Below, one piece after another: positions 9,277 to 17,590 of a stretch of DNA of 64,000 bases. The notes below the pieces were generated by a model. That model did no database searches. It worked only from the letters and a program-made list of their open reading frames with translations, and was not told where the DNA came from. This DNA comes from RPQJ01 sp963748985 (GTDB taxonomy: Bacteria; Pseudomonadota; Gammaproteobacteria; Steroidobacterales; Steroidobacteraceae), in contig CAVVKQ010000012.1 of assembly GCA_963748985.1 (NCBI GenBank), positions 1 through 64,000 of the forward strand. The letters are read 5' to 3'. Position 1 is the first letter of the stretch. Every line of letters begins with the position of its first letter. Position numbers and translations under genes: made by a program.

Positions 9277-10188
9277 GTGAGCAGGCCGCCGCTGTCGATG
9301 CCACTGCCCGAACTGCCGGTCGAGGTCTACCGCTCGCACTGGCGGCCGGCGTGCGAAGAGCGTGCGTTCATGCTGCATGCGGTCGGCATCGGGTCGCAGG
9401 TCGTGGCCAACGGCGAACTCTGGAGTCTCGTCGTGCTGGAACCTTTCGCAGCCACGGCAAGCAGCCACCTGCGTGGCTACGAGCGAGAGAATCCACCGAA
9501 GCGGCGCATGCTCGCGCGACCCGAGCAGATGCATCCGCACGCCTGGATCGGACCGGCCATGTACTTGTCGGTACTGGTGCTGGTCGCGTGGCTTGCCGGT
9601 CACCGAACCTTCGCGACCAACTGGCTGGCCGCGGGCGTGCTCGACACGGCGGTCGTGCGGGGCGGTGAATACTGGCGAACAGTGACGGCACTGACGCTGC
9701 ACTTCGACATCGCGCATCTCCTCAGCAACCTGGGGTTCGGTGCGTTTTTCGGCTGGCTCGCTGCGCAACTGCTCGGCCCGGGTGTTGCCTTCGGCGGCGC
9801 TGTCGCTGCGGCCGCCCTCGCCAATGCCCTCAATGTATCAGTGCAACCGGCCAGTCACGTTTCTGCCGGCGCTTCGACCATGGTGTTCTCCCTGCTCGGC
9901 CTGCTCTCTGCGTACGCGTGGCGACGGCGGGAGGACTCGGGCGAACGCTGGGCCTATCGCTGGGCGCCGTTGATCGCGGGGGTGTTCCTGCTGGGTTTCA
10001 CTGGCGTGGGCGGCGAAAACACGGACGTCCTGGCGCACCTCACCGGCTTCATCACGGGTGCGGCCACCGGCTGGTGGCTCGGGCGACTGTCGCAGATTCC
10101 CAAGCCACGTGTGCAATGGCTGGTCGGGCTTGGCGCACTGGCCGGCATTGCTGGCGCATGGTGGGCCGCGCTGATGCCGGGCGCATAG
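9277..10188 (+). CDS. Rhomboid-family intramembrane serine protease
   Basis: A 303-residue protein. The first 90 residues or so are soluble and the rest is a multi-pass membrane core. The rhomboid landmarks are HFDIAHLLSN in the second core helix, the nucleophile in GASTMVFSLLG, and the general-base histidine in AHLTGF. The usual GxSG is GAST here, so the residue after the serine differs from the textbook motif. It would cut membrane proteins within the bilayer. GTG 9277 is used; ATG 9298 is an alternative. The genes on either side are 18 and 53 bp away. Confidence 0.87.
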   Translation: MSRPPLSMPLPELPVEVYRSHWRPACEERAFMLHAVGIGSQVVANGELWSLVVLEPFAATASSHLRGYERENPPKRRMLARPEQMHPHAWIGPAMYLSVLVLVAWLAGHRTFATNWLAAGVLDTAVVRGGEYWRTVTALTLHFDIAHLLSNLGFGAFFGWLAAQLLGPGVAFGGAVAAAALANALNVSVQPASHVSAGASTMVFSLLGLLSAYAWRRREDSGERWAYRWAPLIAGVFLLGFTGVGGENTDVLAHLTGFITGAATGWWLGRLSQIPKPRVQWLVGLGALAGIAGAWWAALMPGA

Positions 10189-10241
10189 ACGCCGGGGTCG
10201 GGTATGCTCCGCGGCCCACTTGCGACCGCAGCAAATCGACG

Positions 10242-12245
10242 ATGGCCCTGCAGCAACTGACAGCCGAACAGGTCCGTACCTGGACCCTCGAACAGAAAGA
10301 CCGCTGGTGGTTCACCAACGTCTACCGCGGCGACATGGCGCAGCTCACGCTGCGATCGGCGATCACTGGTTTCATGCTCGGCGGCCTGCTCAGCGCCACC
10401 AACCTGTACGTCGGCGCCAAGACCGGCTGGACGCTCGGCGTCGGGCTGACCTCGGTGATCCTGGCCTTCGCGCTGTACCGGGCCTTCTCACGGCTCGGCG
10501 CGCGCGACATGACCATCCTCGAGAACAACTGCGTGCAGTCGATCGCGACCGCGGCCGGCTACATGACGATGCCGCTCACGTCCGGCCTCGCGGCCTACAT
10601 GTGGGCGACCAACCAGGTCCTGCCGTTGTGGCAGATCCTGGTGTTCAACGTCGTGCTGTCGTGCCTGGGCGTGCTGGTGGCGTTTCCGATGAAGCGTCGT
10701 TTCATCAACGACGAACAGCATCCTTTCCCCGAAGGCCGCGCCTGCGGCGTCGTCCTCGACACGCTTTACCACGGCGCTGCGGCGGCGAAGGGCATGCTGC
10801 AGGCGAAGGCACTCGCTGTCGCAGCGACGATTGCCGGCGTCACGAGCTTCATCGCCGGCGAAAGCTACATGAAGCTGATCCAGCAGCAGTGGCTGGGTTT
10901 CAGCTCGTCCTGGCACCTGCCAGTCAAGCTGGACGGCTGGTACTACTGGCTGGTCGAGAGAGGATACGCACCGCTGCCGAAGCTCGCGGGCGTGGATATC
11001 CGCCAGCTCGCGCTGTCGCCGGGACTCGACTTTGCGATGATCGGCGCTGGCGGCCTCATGGGTATCCGGGTGGCGGCGAGCCTGCTGCTGGGAGCGCTGC
11101 TCAACTTCGTGGTCGTCGCTCCGATCATGATCTCGTTCGGCGAAATCCAGCCGCGCGAGGGTTCGATCGCGGCCGGCACCGCGATTTTCGGGCGCGCGCA
11201 CATCCTCAACAACTGGGCGCTCTGGTACGGCATCACGATGATGGTGGTGGCTTCGCTCGTTGCCCTGTTCGCGAAACCTGAGATCTTCGTGGCCGCATTC
11301 AAGAGCCTGCGACGGCGCAGGAACGCGCAGGGGCAGCACGACCTGCTGCGGGACATCGAACTGCCGTTGATGTTCTCCTGGATCGGCGTGCCGGTGTTCG
11401 GCGCAATCGGCGTCTGGATGCTGCACGCCTGGTTCGGCGTGAGCTGGGTCCTGGGCGCGCTCGCGATCCCGCTGATCCTCGTGCTGGCGCTGATTGCCGC
11501 GAGCAGCACCGCGCTGACCGGCATCACGCCATCGGGATCGTTGTCCAAGATTCCGCAGTTCACCTTCGGCGCTCTCGATGCGCGCACGCCGGCACCGAAC
11601 CTGATGACGGCCGTCATGTCGTCGGAGGTGGCCAGCAACGCCTCGAACCTGCTCATGGACATCAAGCCGGGCTACATGCTCGGCGCCAAGCCGCGGCAAC
11701 AGGCAATCGGCCACGTCATCGGCATCGTCGCAGGCGCGCTCGCCGCCACACCCTTGTTCTTCGTGCTGTTCGGGCTCGACAACTTCGACCCGGCCGCCGG
11801 CAGGTCCGTGGCCGACACGATGGTCAGTGACAAGTTCGCGTTTCCCGGCGCGGTGCAATGGAAGGGTGTTTCCGACCTCGTCGCGGCCGTGTTTGGCGGC
11901 CCCGAAGCGAGCGGCCTGCTCACGACGTCGATCGTCTGGTCGATAGCCATCGCCGGTTTCGCGGCACTCGTCATGGAGGTGCTGCGCATCCGCACGAACA
12001 ACCGGTTTCCACTGTCCCCGCTCGCGATCGGCCTGGGCGTGGTGCTGCCGCCGGACTCGTCGTTCATGATGTTCTGCGGCGCCGCGCTGTTCTGGTACGC
12101 GGCGCGCAAGCTGCGGTCGCAACCCGGCACGCGTGCGCACGACATCTGGGTCGAATCGCAGGAGCCGATCTGTGCAGGCCTGATCGCCGGCGCTGCGCTC
12201 GTCGGCATCGGCGATATCCTGGTCAAGGTGTTCGTATTGTCCTGA
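10242..12245 (+). CDS. OPT-family oligopeptide transporter
   Basis: A 667-residue, highly hydrophobic protein with many predicted membrane segments. The motif HPFPEGRACGVVL and the N-terminal helix following MAQLTLRSAITGFMLGG match the bacterial OPT family, which imports peptides or metal-chelate complexes by proton symport. ATG 10242 is the first plausible start; the longer upstream frame overlaps the rhomboid gene. The pseudouridine synthase begins 28 bp after its stop. Peptide versus metal-chelate specificity cannot be read from the sequence. Confidence 0.9.
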   Translation: MALQQLTAEQVRTWTLEQKDRWWFTNVYRGDMAQLTLRSAITGFMLGGLLSATNLYVGAKTGWTLGVGLTSVILAFALYRAFSRLGARDMTILENNCVQSIATAAGYMTMPLTSGLAAYMWATNQVLPLWQILVFNVVLSCLGVLVAFPMKRRFINDEQHPFPEGRACGVVLDTLYHGAAAAKGMLQAKALAVAATIAGVTSFIAGESYMKLIQQQWLGFSSSWHLPVKLDGWYYWLVERGYAPLPKLAGVDIRQLALSPGLDFAMIGAGGLMGIRVAASLLLGALLNFVVVAPIMISFGEIQPREGSIAAGTAIFGRAHILNNWALWYGITMMVVASLVALFAKPEIFVAAFKSLRRRRNAQGQHDLLRDIELPLMFSWIGVPVFGAIGVWMLHAWFGVSWVLGALAIPLILVLALIAASSTALTGITPSGSLSKIPQFTFGALDARTPAPNLMTAVMSSEVASNASNLLMDIKPGYMLGAKPRQQAIGHVIGIVAGALAATPLFFVLFGLDNFDPAAGRSVADTMVSDKFAFPGAVQWKGVSDLVAAVFGGPEASGLLTTSIVWSIAIAGFAALVMEVLRIRTNNRFPLSPLAIGLGVVLPPDSSFMMFCGAALFWYAARKLRSQPGTRAHDIWVESQEPICAGLIAGAALVGIGDILVKVFVLS

Positions 12246-12273
12246 ACGTGAGTTCGTCGCGGAACTGCTGCAA

Positions 12274-13158
12274 GTGATCGATCGCGCGCAACCTGCTGCA
12301 CCTGAGACGCTGCCGATCCTGTATCGGGACGAGCGTCTCGTCGTCGTCGACAAGCCATCTGGACTGCTGGTGCACCGCTCGCCGATCGACCGGCATGAAA
12401 CCCGGTTTGCGCTGCAGCTCCTGCGCGACCAGCTCGGCCAGCGTGTCTACACGATCCATCGCCTCGACAAGGGCACCTCCGGGGTCCTGGCGTTCGGATT
12501 GAATCCGGACGCCGCCCGCGAGTACAGCGCGATCTTCGCGCAGCGCGGTGTCGTCAAGACCTATGTCGCGCTGGTGCGCGGCTGGCCAGCTGAGGAAGGC
12601 ACCATCGATCGGCCGCTCGCCGCGGTCGACGACGAACGCATCAGCCCACAGTCCGCAGAACCTCGGGAATCGCGCACGGCATTCAGACGTCTCGCGACTT
12701 TCGAACTGCCGATGCGTGTCGATCGCTACCCCACCTCGCGTTACGCACTGGTCGAACTAACGCCGCACACCGGGCGTCGGCACCAGTTGCGTCGGCACCT
12801 CGCCGGCGAGTCGCATCCGATCGTGGGCGATTCGACTTATGGCAAGGGGCGGCACAACCGGCTGTTTCGCGAGCAGTTCGGTGTGCAGCGACTGCTGCTC
12901 GCGTGCACGCGCCTGGAATTCACGCCTCCCGTAAGCGCAGCGCTGCTGCGAATCGAAGCACCGCTCGCTGCAGAGTTTGCCGCACTGCTCACCCGGCTGG
13001 GTACGCAGTATTGCGCGGAATCGCTCAGCTCAGTCTTCGCCTTGACCTTCGCCGACAGCGCGGCGATCTCGCCGCGACGGCCCTTGTCCGCCACTTCGCG
13101 ACCCGGACGCGGCGCAGCTTTGCCGGCCTTGTCGAGGTACTGCAGCGCTTCCGGGTAG
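12274..13158 (+). CDS. RluA-family pseudouridine synthase (TruC/RluA-like), C terminus read through
   Basis: This enzyme isomerises uridine in tRNA or rRNA. The catalytic segment IHRLDKGTSGVLAF contains the nucleophilic aspartate, and the HTGRRHQLRRHL and HPIVGDSTYG motifs follow. There is no S4 domain, as in TruC and RluA. The recognisable domain ends near residue 250 (about base 13021), but the frame runs about 40 residues further, antisense to the TPR gene. Removing one base near 13033 would place a stop at 13043-13045 and also restore the TPR stop. The true product therefore probably ends at 13045. Confidence 0.85.
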   Translation: MIDRAQPAAPETLPILYRDERLVVVDKPSGLLVHRSPIDRHETRFALQLLRDQLGQRVYTIHRLDKGTSGVLAFGLNPDAAREYSAIFAQRGVVKTYVALVRGWPAEEGTIDRPLAAVDDERISPQSAEPRESRTAFRRLATFELPMRVDRYPTSRYALVELTPHTGRRHQLRRHLAGESHPIVGDSTYGKGRHNRLFREQFGVQRLLLACTRLEFTPPVSAALLRIEAPLAAEFAALLTRLGTQYCAESLSSVFALTFADSAAISPRRPLSATSRPGRGAALPALSRYCSASG

Positions 13159-13688
13159 CGGCCCTGCTCAAACAGGTACTCCGCATAGAAGTAATTCGGG
13201 TCGATGCCGTTCGGGTTCAACTTGAGCGCCTGCAGCAGCAGCTTCTCGGCCTTTTTGTCGTCACCGAAGCCGACCGGAAAGCCTGGGACTTTGTAGTACA
13301 GGGCACCGAGGCTCGTGTAGGCCGATCCGTCGAGCGCTTTCGGGTCGAGCTTGAGCGCCGCTTCGAGGTTGCCCCGCGCCTCCTTGCACAGCGAGAGCGC
13401 ACCGAGCCCGCCCTTCGCCCCGGCATAGCTGCTCTCGATGATGCTTTCCCAGATCAGCGCCTCGGGGCGCGCGGGGTTCTGCCGCGTGAAGCTCTCGGCG
13501 CGCTTTTCCAGCGCCTCGAATGCCTCGTTGCGGGCGTCGCCGGCCGCAGTCTCGTAATTCACCTTGGCCCAAGCCTGCTGGATCGAGAGCAGTTCGGCAT
13601 CGAAGTCGGGGTTGGCAGGCGCTACTGCGAACAGCGGACCGGCGAGCAGGCTCGCGCAGACGAATACGGCGTTACGTACGTGTTGCAT
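12837..13688 (-). CDS. Exported TPR-repeat protein, C terminus read through
   Basis: A signal peptide (residues 1-21, ending GPLFA) precedes helical TPR-like repeats such as DPNYFYAEYLFEQGRYPEALQYL cut into 34-residue units, so a periplasmic scaffold or partner protein is likely. GGAG sits just before ATG 13688. Sequence up to about residue 221 looks genuine. The last 60 residues are serine-rich and only mirror the pseudouridine synthase gene. A one-base deletion near 13033 would end the protein at base 13025 with ...KAKMS. It lies 9 bp after the SDR gene and is probably the last gene of the acyl-ligase operon. Confidence 0.75.
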   Translation of the reverse strand: MQHVRNAVFVCASLLAGPLFAVAPANPDFDAELLSIQQAWAKVNYETAAGDARNEAFEALEKRAESFTRQNPARPEALIWESIIESSYAGAKGGLGALSLCKEARGNLEAALKLDPKALDGSAYTSLGALYYKVPGFPVGFGDDKKAEKLLLQALKLNPNGIDPNYFYAEYLFEQGRYPEALQYLDKAGKAAPRPGREVADKGRRGEIAALSAKVKAKTELSDSAQYCVPSRVSSAANSAASGASIRSSAALTGGVNSRRVHASSSRCTPNCSRNSRLCRPLP

Positions 13689-13697
13689 GGTTTCTCC

Positions 13698-14525
13698 TCA
13701 GGATTGCGTTGCACGCGCAGCAACGGCGGCTGCAGCGTGACGACGGATGACAGGAAGCTGCTTGCGGAGTGAGCCGTCGACGACTCCCGGCAGCAGCGCG
13801 TTGATGCGGACGAACAGCTTTTCGGGCCAGCCGAAGCAGGCGCTGGTCCTGCCGGCCTCGAGCATGGCGCAGGCGGCCACCGCCACCTGCGCGGGCGGAT
13901 CCATTGCAACCTTCAACTCGGCGTTCATGCGGTCGACGGCCGACCCGTTCATGCCGGTCTTCGTCGCGCGCGGCGCGAAGTAGTGCACACCGATCCTCGT
14001 ATCGGCCAGCTCACGCCGCAATGCTTCGGTGAAGCCACGCAGCGCGAACTTGGTGGCGGAGTACGCGGTGAACCCGGGATAGCCCAGGCTGCCGAACACC
14101 GAACCGATATTGAGGATCGCACTCATTGGTTGCGAGCGCAGCGTCGGCAGCAGCGCCCGCGTCATCTGCACGGGCGCAACCGCGTTGATCGCAAACAGAC
14201 GCTCGATCGCCTCATCGTCAAGTTCGTCGAGCATGCCGAAATCACCGAGACCCGCGCTGTTGACCAGCACGTTGATGCCGCTGCCGCCCCAGTGACTCGC
14301 TGTTTCGACCACTCGTGCCCGCCCCTCCGCTGTCGCAAGATCGGCCGCGCACCAGTCGACGCGCGCCGAGCGGCCACCCAGTGCATGCGCCACGCATTCG
14401 AGCGCCTGCACGTTCCGGCCCACGAGCAGCACGCTTGCACCGCGGCCATGCAGTTCCTGCGCCAGTTCCCGGCCGATGCCACTGCTGGCGCCGGTGATCA
14501 ACGCCCGCATCTGTGCAGCTTTCAT
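13698..14525 (-). CDS. Short-chain dehydrogenase/reductase (SDR)
   Basis: A 275-residue NAD(P)-dependent oxidoreductase of the classical SDR type. It has the cofactor motif ITGASSGIGREL, the structural VNSAG motif, and the active-site Ser and Tyr-x3-Lys in NIGSVFG and FTAYSATKFAL. ATG 14525 overlaps the stop of the metal-oxidase gene (ATGA), so the two are translationally coupled. In this operon it would reduce or oxidise a carbonyl on the acyl-derived product; that role is inferred. Confidence 0.9.
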   Translation of the reverse strand: MKAAQMRALITGASSGIGRELAQELHGRGASVLLVGRNVQALECVAHALGGRSARVDWCAADLATAEGRARVVETASHWGGSGINVLVNSAGLGDFGMLDELDDEAIERLFAINAVAPVQMTRALLPTLRSQPMSAILNIGSVFGSLGYPGFTAYSATKFALRGFTEALRRELADTRIGVHYFAPRATKTGMNGSAVDRMNAELKVAMDPPAQVAVAACAMLEAGRTSACFGWPEKLFVRINALLPGVVDGSLRKQLPVIRRHAAAAVAARATQS

Positions 14526-15214
14526 GCGCGCAGCCTCGTCGGGGCGGCATCCCGCTTCGCGGCGGCGCCGTCCTCGAGGCCCCGGAACATGTTCGCGTAA
14601 AGCCAGAACACGCCTCTTGCGCAACGGATGACCGCCGCGCGATCTGCCTCGTCCGCCAGGCGGCCGAGAATGCTCTCGAGATCGCCGACGTGCTCCTGGT
14701 CCAGCTCGCCGTGGCTGCGCAGGTAGCTGAACGCCCTGGTGGGCAGCTGCAACGTCTTCTGGATGCGGTCCGCCGCATTGAGCGCGAGCGCCACGCTGGT
14801 GCCTTCGAGCACGAACACCATGCCGAAGAAACCGAGCGGATTGCGGCGCTCGATCGTGTCGTACGCGTAGGCGACCATGCATTCGGTCGCAATCGACGGC
14901 GGCGAAGCCGCGGCTGCCTGGCGATCGCCGCCCGCGTGCTCGATGTCGTTGAGGATCCACTGTTCGTGGCCCTTTTCTTCGTCGAGGTAGTGCAGGACCG
15001 CCTCGCGCAGCCACTCGTGCCGCTCCGGCAGGCGCGCGCCAACCGCCATCAGCAACGGCACGGTGTGACGCACGTGATGGTAGGCCTGCGTCAGGAACTC
15101 GACGTACAGCTCGCGAGTGATGTCGCCGGCAAGCGCGCGCTGGATGACCGGCGCAGCCAGCAGGTAGTCGCGGTCGGCGACGGTGTCGCGCTGCAGTTGT
15201 TCGTACAGGTGCAT
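14522..15214 (-). CDS. Iron-containing redox enzyme, haem-oxygenase-like (TenA/Haem_oxygenas_2 fold)
   Basis: A 230-residue all-helical protein of the haem-oxygenase-like metal oxidase group, whose characterised members (UndA, for example) oxidise fatty-acid or amino-acid substrates with a non-haem iron or di-iron centre. Candidate metal ligands sit in three helices: YVEFLTQAYHHVRHT, LDEEKGHEQW and ELDQEHVGDLE. ATG 15214 gives a start 20 bp after the ligase stop. Its stop overlaps the SDR start by 4 bp. The substrate is probably an activated fatty acid supplied by the neighbouring ligase; this is inference. Confidence 0.82.
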   Translation of the reverse strand: MHLYEQLQRDTVADRDYLLAAPVIQRALAGDITRELYVEFLTQAYHHVRHTVPLLMAVGARLPERHEWLREAVLHYLDEEKGHEQWILNDIEHAGGDRQAAAASPPSIATECMVAYAYDTIERRNPLGFFGMVFVLEGTSVALALNAADRIQKTLQLPTRAFSYLRSHGELDQEHVGDLESILGRLADEADRAAVIRCARGVFWLYANMFRGLEDGAAAKRDAAPTRLRA

Positions 15215-15234
15215 CGATGGATTCCGCAGTAAGG

Positions 15235-16716
15235 TCAGGACGCGAGTTCGGTGGGATACAGGCCGTCGAGCAGCGCGCCGAGACGTGAATGGATTTCCTG
15301 GCGGCGCAGCCGGCCATTCGCCGTCAGCGTGCCGTCGGCAAACGTGAAAGGAACGGGCGCGCGCGCCCAGTAGCACACTTGCGCGTAGTTCGGCAGTACC
15401 GCGTTCGCCGCATCAATGGCGGCTTCGATTGCTGCGTCGGGCGCTTCGATTGCGGACGCGCCGATGAGCGCGACGGCGTAAGGGCGTGACTCACCGTAGA
15501 CGAGCACCGGCCGGCCAACCAGGCGCTGCGAGATTTCGCACTCGATCCACTCCGGCGACACGTTGCGGCCAAAGCTGGTGATGAACCTGTTGCCGATGCG
15601 ACCGTGCAGCTGGAGGTACCCGTCGGCATCAAGAACGCCAAGGTCCCCGGTCGCGACTTCATCGAGCGGCGCGTGCGGGGGTTCACCGAGGTAGCCAAGC
15701 ATCGTGTTGCCGGCAACGTGCACCTGCCCTGCCGCATCGATACGCACGCGCACGTGCGGCAATGGACGGCCGACGGTTCCGGCGCGGCGCGATGCGGGCG
15801 TGTTGAGGCACACGACCGACGCGCATTCGCTGAGGCCGTAACCTTCATGGACGGGAATGCCGGCTGCGTCGGCCCGCGCGAGCAACTCGCCTGAGACCTT
15901 CGCACCGCCCACGGCAACGAACTGCAGCGACGCCGGTGGCTGCCAGCCGCGCTCGGCCGCGACAACCAGCACCTGCAGCAGTTCAGGCACGAGGATCAGG
16001 CTGTTGGGTTGCTCGCGCGTCAAAGTCCCGAGCAGCCGGACCGCGTCCAGGCCACCGTAGCTCATCCCCGTCACTGAGCTCGGTGGCACGACGCACGTCG
16101 CACCGCGCAACAGTGGCGCATACAGGCCTGCGACGTTTTCCAGCAACGTCGCGAGCGGCAGTATGCAGAGGTGCCGTTCGATCGGGAGTTCGCGGGTGGC
16201 GTCGGCCACCGACGCCGCGATGGCCTCGAGCCCTGGACCCGAGAGGCACACGCCCTTCGGGTTCGCGGTGCTGCCCGAGGTGTAGGTAATCTTGCGCGTG
16301 CCTGGGGGTGCAGGTGCCCGGCTGGCGAGGTCGAGCTGCCGACGGAACCGGCGCAGACCAGATACGGGTGACGTGCCATCCGGGCGCCATCCCTGCAGCA
16401 GTTCCTGCGCGCGCGTGCAGTCGTCGGCGAGGACTGCATCGACACCCGCATCGTCCAGCGCATGCGCCACCTGTGCGGACGTGAAGGAACCCGGCAGCGG
16501 CACCGAGAGCAGTTCCCCGACATGCAGCGCGAGGTCGGCAAGCGCCCACGGCACGCCGTTGTCCGCCAGCACGGCGTGACGCTCCGCCCCACCCTTTCGC
16601 AACCACTCGATCTCATGCTCGATGAGCGACGGCAGGGCGCCATGGGAAACCGTGCGTCGCCCATCGACGAGAGCGATTGCGCGCGGAGGCGCGGAACGCA
16701 ATGCATCGAGCAGCAT
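15235..16716 (-). CDS. AMP-dependent acyl ligase (acyl-CoA synthetase/adenylation enzyme)
   Basis: A 493-residue ANL-superfamily enzyme that activates a carboxylic acid with ATP. It has the P-loop ITYTSGSTANPKGVCLS, the GYGLSECASV motif, TGDLGVLDADGY and the hinge segment GRIGNRFITSFGRNVSPEW. At the A10 position, where most family members have G-K-x-x-R, it reads TANGRLRRQEI, so the catalytic lysine appears to be arginine. ATG 16716 overlaps the stop of the thermostable-hemolysin gene (ATGA). It may work only as an adenylating enzyme or hand the acyl group directly to a partner. Confidence 0.87.
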   Translation of the reverse strand: MLLDALRSAPPRAIALVDGRRTVSHGALPSLIEHEIEWLRKGGAERHAVLADNGVPWALADLALHVGELLSVPLPGSFTSAQVAHALDDAGVDAVLADDCTRAQELLQGWRPDGTSPVSGLRRFRRQLDLASRAPAPPGTRKITYTSGSTANPKGVCLSGPGLEAIAASVADATRELPIERHLCILPLATLLENVAGLYAPLLRGATCVVPPSSVTGMSYGGLDAVRLLGTLTREQPNSLILVPELLQVLVVAAERGWQPPASLQFVAVGGAKVSGELLARADAAGIPVHEGYGLSECASVVCLNTPASRRAGTVGRPLPHVRVRIDAAGQVHVAGNTMLGYLGEPPHAPLDEVATGDLGVLDADGYLQLHGRIGNRFITSFGRNVSPEWIECEISQRLVGRPVLVYGESRPYAVALIGASAIEAPDAAIEAAIDAANAVLPNYAQVCYWARAPVPFTFADGTLTANGRLRRQEIHSRLGALLDGLYPTELAS

Positions 16717-17390
16717 CAGTGACCCGGTGCGCGGTGCGCGAAGCCCACCAACCGATCCGCGTCGGGCAGGTAGCCGGCGAACACGCGGGGGTCGGTCTCG
16801 TAGTAGCGGCCCCACGAATCCGCCCCGGTAGCAACACTCGACGGATCGGCCTGGCCGAGCTCGATCAGCGGTGCGCCGAAACCTTCAAGGATCTGGCGCA
16901 CTGCGCCGGTGGCAGTGAAGACGATCCACGAGTAGCGGCGGCTCATCAGGAAGACGGGCAGCTGCGCGACCATGCGCACTGCAGCACGGCAGCTGGCACC
17001 GGCAAGGTTGCCGACTTCGACGATTTCGTCGCGACGGACGACACGCGCCCCGCCGCGATCAACCGGCGACGACCGCAGGCTTGCCGTAAGCCGTTCTTCG
17101 ATGGGACGGTCGAGGTACTGCTCGAGGTAGAGACGGCCTTCGTCCGCACCGCGGATGCCCGCGACACCGCGCAGCTCCCCTTGGCGGCCATGAAACGCGA
17201 TGAGCGTGGGCATGAACGTGCGGACTGCGGCGCCATGCTTGGTGGCGAACCGGGTCTGGACATAAGCCTCGAGGTCTGCGCGGCCGGCGTCGCCGGCTCG
17301 AACCGGCTGCAGGTGGAGGCTTTCTCCAAGCGTGCGGTGTTCGTCGGCCGCTCGCGGGGGCAGCGCCGTCGTGCGCGGGGCATCGATCAT
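16716..17390 (-). CDS. Thermostable-hemolysin family protein (GNAT-like acyltransferase fold)
   Basis: The sequence matches the T_hemolysin family, which belongs to the acetyltransferase fold group despite its name. Characteristic parts are AYVQTRFATKHGAAVRTFMP, LIAFHGRQGELRGVAGIRGA and VEVGNLAGASCRAAVRMV. ATG 17390 gives 224 residues. The frame can be extended to TTG 17495 (259 residues, with AAAGGGAT just before it), but those 35 codons use third-position G/C less than the rest. It is the first gene of a five-gene operon with acyl ligase, metal oxidase and SDR. An N-acyl transfer role is likely by fold and context; a haemolysin role is not supported. Confidence 0.8.
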   Translation of the reverse strand: MIDAPRTTALPPRAADEHRTLGESLHLQPVRAGDAGRADLEAYVQTRFATKHGAAVRTFMPTLIAFHGRQGELRGVAGIRGADEGRLYLEQYLDRPIEERLTASLRSSPVDRGGARVVRRDEIVEVGNLAGASCRAAVRMVAQLPVFLMSRRYSWIVFTATGAVRQILEGFGAPLIELGQADPSSVATGADSWGRYYETDPRVFAGYLPDADRLVGFAHRAPGH

Positions 17391-17590
17391 GAGGTCGGTG
17401 GCTTCCAAGTCCGCTCCCGGGGTGGTTACAGCCCGCTTTGCTGCGCGGACAGCGGTGAGACGGTGGTTGACAGGGAAATCAATCGCGCCGGACAAATCCC
17501 TTTAATTTCAAAGAGCTATGACTGTTTGTCGTGACCTGGCCGAACCGCGATTGATTTGCAGCGGCAGTCGCGTCTTACTCGCATGCCACG
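17391..17590. promoter_or_regulatory. Divergent control region between the acyl operon and the sigma-factor operon
   Basis: These 200 bp separate two outward-facing operons, so at least two promoters are expected here. An AT-richer patch around 17496-17520 stands out from the GC-rich surroundings. No convincing sigma-70 or ECF consensus was identified, and the right boundary depends on which start codon the thermostable-hemolysin gene uses. Confidence 0.35.

Noticed and set aside
16716..17390. A haemolysin or toxin
   Set aside because: The family name is historical. The fold is acetyltransferase-like, there is no secretion signal, and the gene sits in an acyl-metabolism operon.
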